In this document: in pieces, positions 61,956 to 64,000 of the stretch
How positions within the stretch are numbered: the stretch's first letter is position 1
Layout of the letters: the number at the start of each line of letters is the position of its first letter
DNA from: an uncultured Eubacteriales bacterium
Lineage (GTDB): Bacteria > Bacillota > Clostridia > Oscillospirales > Acutalibacteraceae
Direction: 5' to 3'
Assembly: GCA_934636435.1 (NCBI GenBank)
Contig: CAKUAQ010000001.1
Coordinates: 62,001 to 126,000 of the forward strand
Length of the DNA stretch: 64,000 bases
The notes under the pieces: model-generated
What the model saw: only the letters and a program-made list of their open reading frames with translations
What the model was told of the DNA's origin: nothing
Databases searched by the model: none
Made by a program: the position numbers and the translations under genes

Positions 61956-62663
61956 TTATTGCCTTTTGCGGTATTCCGAAGGGGTGCAGCCGGTTATGCG
62001 CTTAAAAAACCGATTAAAGTTGCGTAGGGTACCGAATCCGCTGAACAGGGCGATGTCGGTTACGGACGCATTTCCGTATTTCAGCTGGTTCATCGCATGG
62101 TCGATGCGGGTACAGGCGAGACAGGCGGAGAAAGAGAGCCCGACGCTGCTTTTGAATGTACGGCTCAGGTAGGCGGGGCTGACGCCGGCGTAAGCGGCTA
62201 CTTCCGTGAGCGTGATTTCTTCCTGAAAGTGTTCGGCAATATAATAGCAGGTCTTACCGATAATATCGTCGCTTTTCAGCGTATAAACCTCGGCGGTATC
62301 GGAGCAGATGCAGGATGCAAGATAGTAGAGCTCGGATTTTTTTGCATAGAGGTCCGTGTCGTTTCTGCGTTTGTCAAACAGCGCAAGAGCCTCGGCGGAG
62401 AAGCAAAAGGTCTGAATATTGGCGGACAGCTTTTCCCGGATAAAAGACGGGTCGTATTCCCAGACATGACACCGGGAATGCTCAGGGGTGAAAAAGCTGT
62501 GAATGACATAGCCGGGCAGGAACACGCCTTCGCCTTCTTTGAGAGAGACCGGCTCCGCGTTGGCCATGACTGTCATCTCTCCCTGAGATACGGCGATGAT
62601 CTCGCAGTGACTATGCAGACCGGAGGGAAAGGTCAGATCGGTATATGTGTTATAGCGGTACAT
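61956..62663 (-). CDS. AraC-family transcription regulator
   Basis: A 235-residue regulator with a cupin-like sensor (HSHCEIIAVSQGEMTVMANA and EGVFLPGYVIHSFF) and a C-terminal double helix-turn-helix domain (TEVAAYAGVSPAYLSRTFK and ALFSGFGTLRNFNRFFKRI). The open frame starts at 62765, but AAAGGAA before 62663 supports that ATG. It is encoded just upstream of the second MATE exporter and probably regulates it. Confidence 0.9.
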   Translation of the reverse strand: MYRYNTYTDLTFPSGLHSHCEIIAVSQGEMTVMANAEPVSLKEGEGVFLPGYVIHSFFTPEHSRCHVWEYDPSFIREKLSANIQTFCFSAEALALFDKRRNDTDLYAKKSELYYLASCICSDTAEVYTLKSDDIIGKTCYYIAEHFQEEITLTEVAAYAGVSPAYLSRTFKSSVGLSFSACLACTRIDHAMNQLKYGNASVTDIALFSGFGTLRNFNRFFKRITGCTPSEYRKRQ

Positions 62664-62890
62664 AGCGGGGTTCCTTTCCGATGAGCGGTTTTTGGAAATA
62701 AGACGGTTGTTGCTGTGGACAGTATAGCACGGTATAAATGGTGCAGGGACACCGAGATAAGACAAGAAGATAATCGGCGGTACCGTTTTCGATTATATCA
62801 TGCGGGTATATCACTATGGATTTTTTCTTTAAGTGTCCAACTTCATTTTACAATCAACCGACGAAAAAGCACGAATCCCAAATTCCGAAG

Positions 62891-62931
62891 GAAAAAGGGC
62901 TCTGACCCAGAAAAATGAGGGTTAGAGCCTT
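62891..62931 (-). terminator. Terminator of the LacI-family gene
   Basis: On the minus strand AGGCTCTAACCC pairs with GGGTCAGAGCCC (one mismatch) and TTTTTC follows. Confidence 0.85.
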
Positions 62932-62938
62932 TCGCTAC

Positions 62939-63931
62939 TCAGGACTGCTTATCGTTCTCGCTTTTCGGTGCTTTGCCTGTAGATTTCCGGATGATCAGTT
63001 CTGTCTGTAAAATTACGGGAGAATTGTTTGCCGGTTTCCCTTCTTGCTGGATAATGGAATACATTGTCCGGATTCCGATATCTTTCGCTGAAAAGCGCAA
63101 CGTTGTAAGCGGAGGATTCATAAATTCAGCTACCATAATGTCATCGCAGCCAATCACAGAAACATCCTGCGGAATCGATAAGCCGCTTTCCCTTAAAGCA
63201 TTCATAGCTCCGATTGCCAGAAGATCATTCAATGCAATAATGGCTGTAAAATCTATTTTCTTTCCCAAGAAAGTTTTGAGGGCCCAATACCCGCTCTTGG
63301 TATCTGTAAAATACGGAAAAATTCCATCGATTATCAATTCCTTATCCAAAGGAAGATGATTTTCTTCCATAGCTTTCAAATAAGAATGATAACGGGTATT
63401 ACTGGTATCGTTTATTGACAGCCCGCTTAGATAGGAAATGCGTTTATGACCTAAGTCTGCCAGGTATCTTATCGCCTGGTTTATCAGAGAATCAAAGTCG
63501 ATTGTGAAGTTATCCCATGAAAAGTGAACACATATCCCATTGGAGCGGAGACGGCTAATGTGTGATTCGTTAATACGGTGCATAAAAGTTGCAAAATAAA
63601 CGGCGTGAACCTGATTGGCAATCAACATAGAACAAAAAGCATCTACGTCGTCCCATAACAGAATCATGGAAACGGGAATGTTATACTTACACGCGACGGA
63701 ATTCATGCCTTGAAGAATATTGTAGTAGTGTGGATTGAGCAGATCATCCACAACTAAAAACGTTATTTTGGAATGTTCCTTAGAGACCGGAAGCGGAAAA
63801 TTCAATGCATTGGCGGCGTCAATGATCCGCTGCTGTGTATCAATGCTCATTTTGCCGCGGCTGTTATAAAAATTGGAAACGGTTGCCGGTGAAACACCGG
63901 CAAGCAACGCAATATCTCGCTTGGTAGCCAA
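62939..63931 (-). CDS. LacI-family transcription regulator
   Basis: A 330-residue regulator: DNA-binding helix-turn-helix and hinge (TKRDIALLAGVSPATVSNFY, 3-22) and a sugar-binding-type sensor domain (PVSMILLWDDV, FVVDDLLNPHYYNILQ; ALNDLLAIGAMNALRESGLS, and DVSVIGCDDIMVAEF). The start codon is a TTG at 63931 with AGGAGG. The coding sequence is clearly richer in A+T than the rest of the window. Its target and partners lie beyond the window's right edge. Confidence 0.93.
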   Translation of the reverse strand: MATKRDIALLAGVSPATVSNFYNSRGKMSIDTQQRIIDAANALNFPLPVSKEHSKITFLVVDDLLNPHYYNILQGMNSVACKYNIPVSMILLWDDVDAFCSMLIANQVHAVYFATFMHRINESHISRLRSNGICVHFSWDNFTIDFDSLINQAIRYLADLGHKRISYLSGLSINDTSNTRYHSYLKAMEENHLPLDKELIIDGIFPYFTDTKSGYWALKTFLGKKIDFTAIIALNDLLAIGAMNALRESGLSIPQDVSVIGCDDIMVAEFMNPPLTTLRFSAKDIGIRTMYSIIQQEGKPANNSPVILQTELIIRKSTGKAPKSENDKQS

Positions 63932-63984
63932 AGTGAATCCTCCTAAAAGTAAAGTGGAAAGTTATGGGCAAAGATTACGTTAAT

Positions 63985-63990
63985 ATTATA
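63985..63990 (-). promoter_or_regulatory. -10 element of the LacI-family gene (partial promoter)
   Basis: On the minus strand, TATAAT occupies 63985-63990. The expected -35 hexamer would lie past the window's end. Confidence 0.5.
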
Positions 63991-64000
63991 ACACGGGGAA

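Overview
The window is high-GC, Gram-positive-type DNA from the chromosome of an anaerobic Bacillota, most likely a clostridial gut bacterium of the Oscillospiraceae/Ruminococcaceae kind. This is inferred, not proven. It rests on strong AGGAGG ribosome binding sites, two T-box riboswitches, a SpoIIM-like protein, a TIGR04086 membrane protein next to yajC, a DUF4364 protein, a dockerin-ended secreted protein and lipoprotein-anchored ABC receptors. No rRNA, tRNA, CRISPR array or intact prophage was found.

Layout. 1-4.5 kb: a KdgK-like sugar kinase, a MATE exporter behind a leader peptide/terminator attenuator, an integrase relic, and ychF. 4.5-9.2 kb: an internally deleted IS3 element, mnmE, an SGNH hydrolase and an orphan Card1-like CARF nuclease. 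9.4-12.6 kb: a Trp T-box, a small Trp-containing ORF and the trpXYZ tryptophan importer. 12.8-22.7 kb: an mglBAC sugar importer, then a response regulator, a sensor kinase, a sugar-binding lipoprotein (a three-component sugar sensor) and an aldo/keto reductase. 23.1-26 kb: proBAC. 26.1-34 kb, minus strand: a PPC-domain protein, a frameshifted DMT transporter, a small FakA-like domain protein, threonine aldolase, trmB, DUF4364, dapB, dapA and asd. 34-43.5 kb, plus strand: queA, a DUF4886 hydrolase, a VanY-like peptidase, tgt, yajC, four membrane or DNA-maintenance genes, a polysaccharide deacetylase and DUF896. 43.8-50 kb: a secreted transglutaminase/dockerin protein, metNIQ behind a Met T-box, and a GH39 glycosidase. 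50-56 kb: feoAB with a Cys-rich partner, an AraC regulator, an EamA transporter, a deleted GH36 alpha-galactosidase and nagB. 56.4-60.5 kb: a small exporter, an S1-domain protein, an oligopeptide-binding lipoprotein and a second deleted IS3 copy. 60.5-64 kb: a second MATE exporter with an AraC regulator, and a LacI regulator in more AT-rich DNA.

The content is mostly housekeeping (queuosine, proline and lysine synthesis, tRNA modification, protein export) interleaved with nutrient uptake. Two amino-acid importers (Trp, Met) each sit behind a T-box reading the matching codon. The sugar importer lies next to a signalling trio that probably controls it. Broken genes (two IS3 copies, integrase, DMT, GH36) mark places where DNA has been gained and lost. 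The observations most worth following are the CRISPR-less Card1-like nuclease, the nested leader peptide/terminator ahead of the first MATE gene, and the Trp-containing small ORF behind the Trp T-box.
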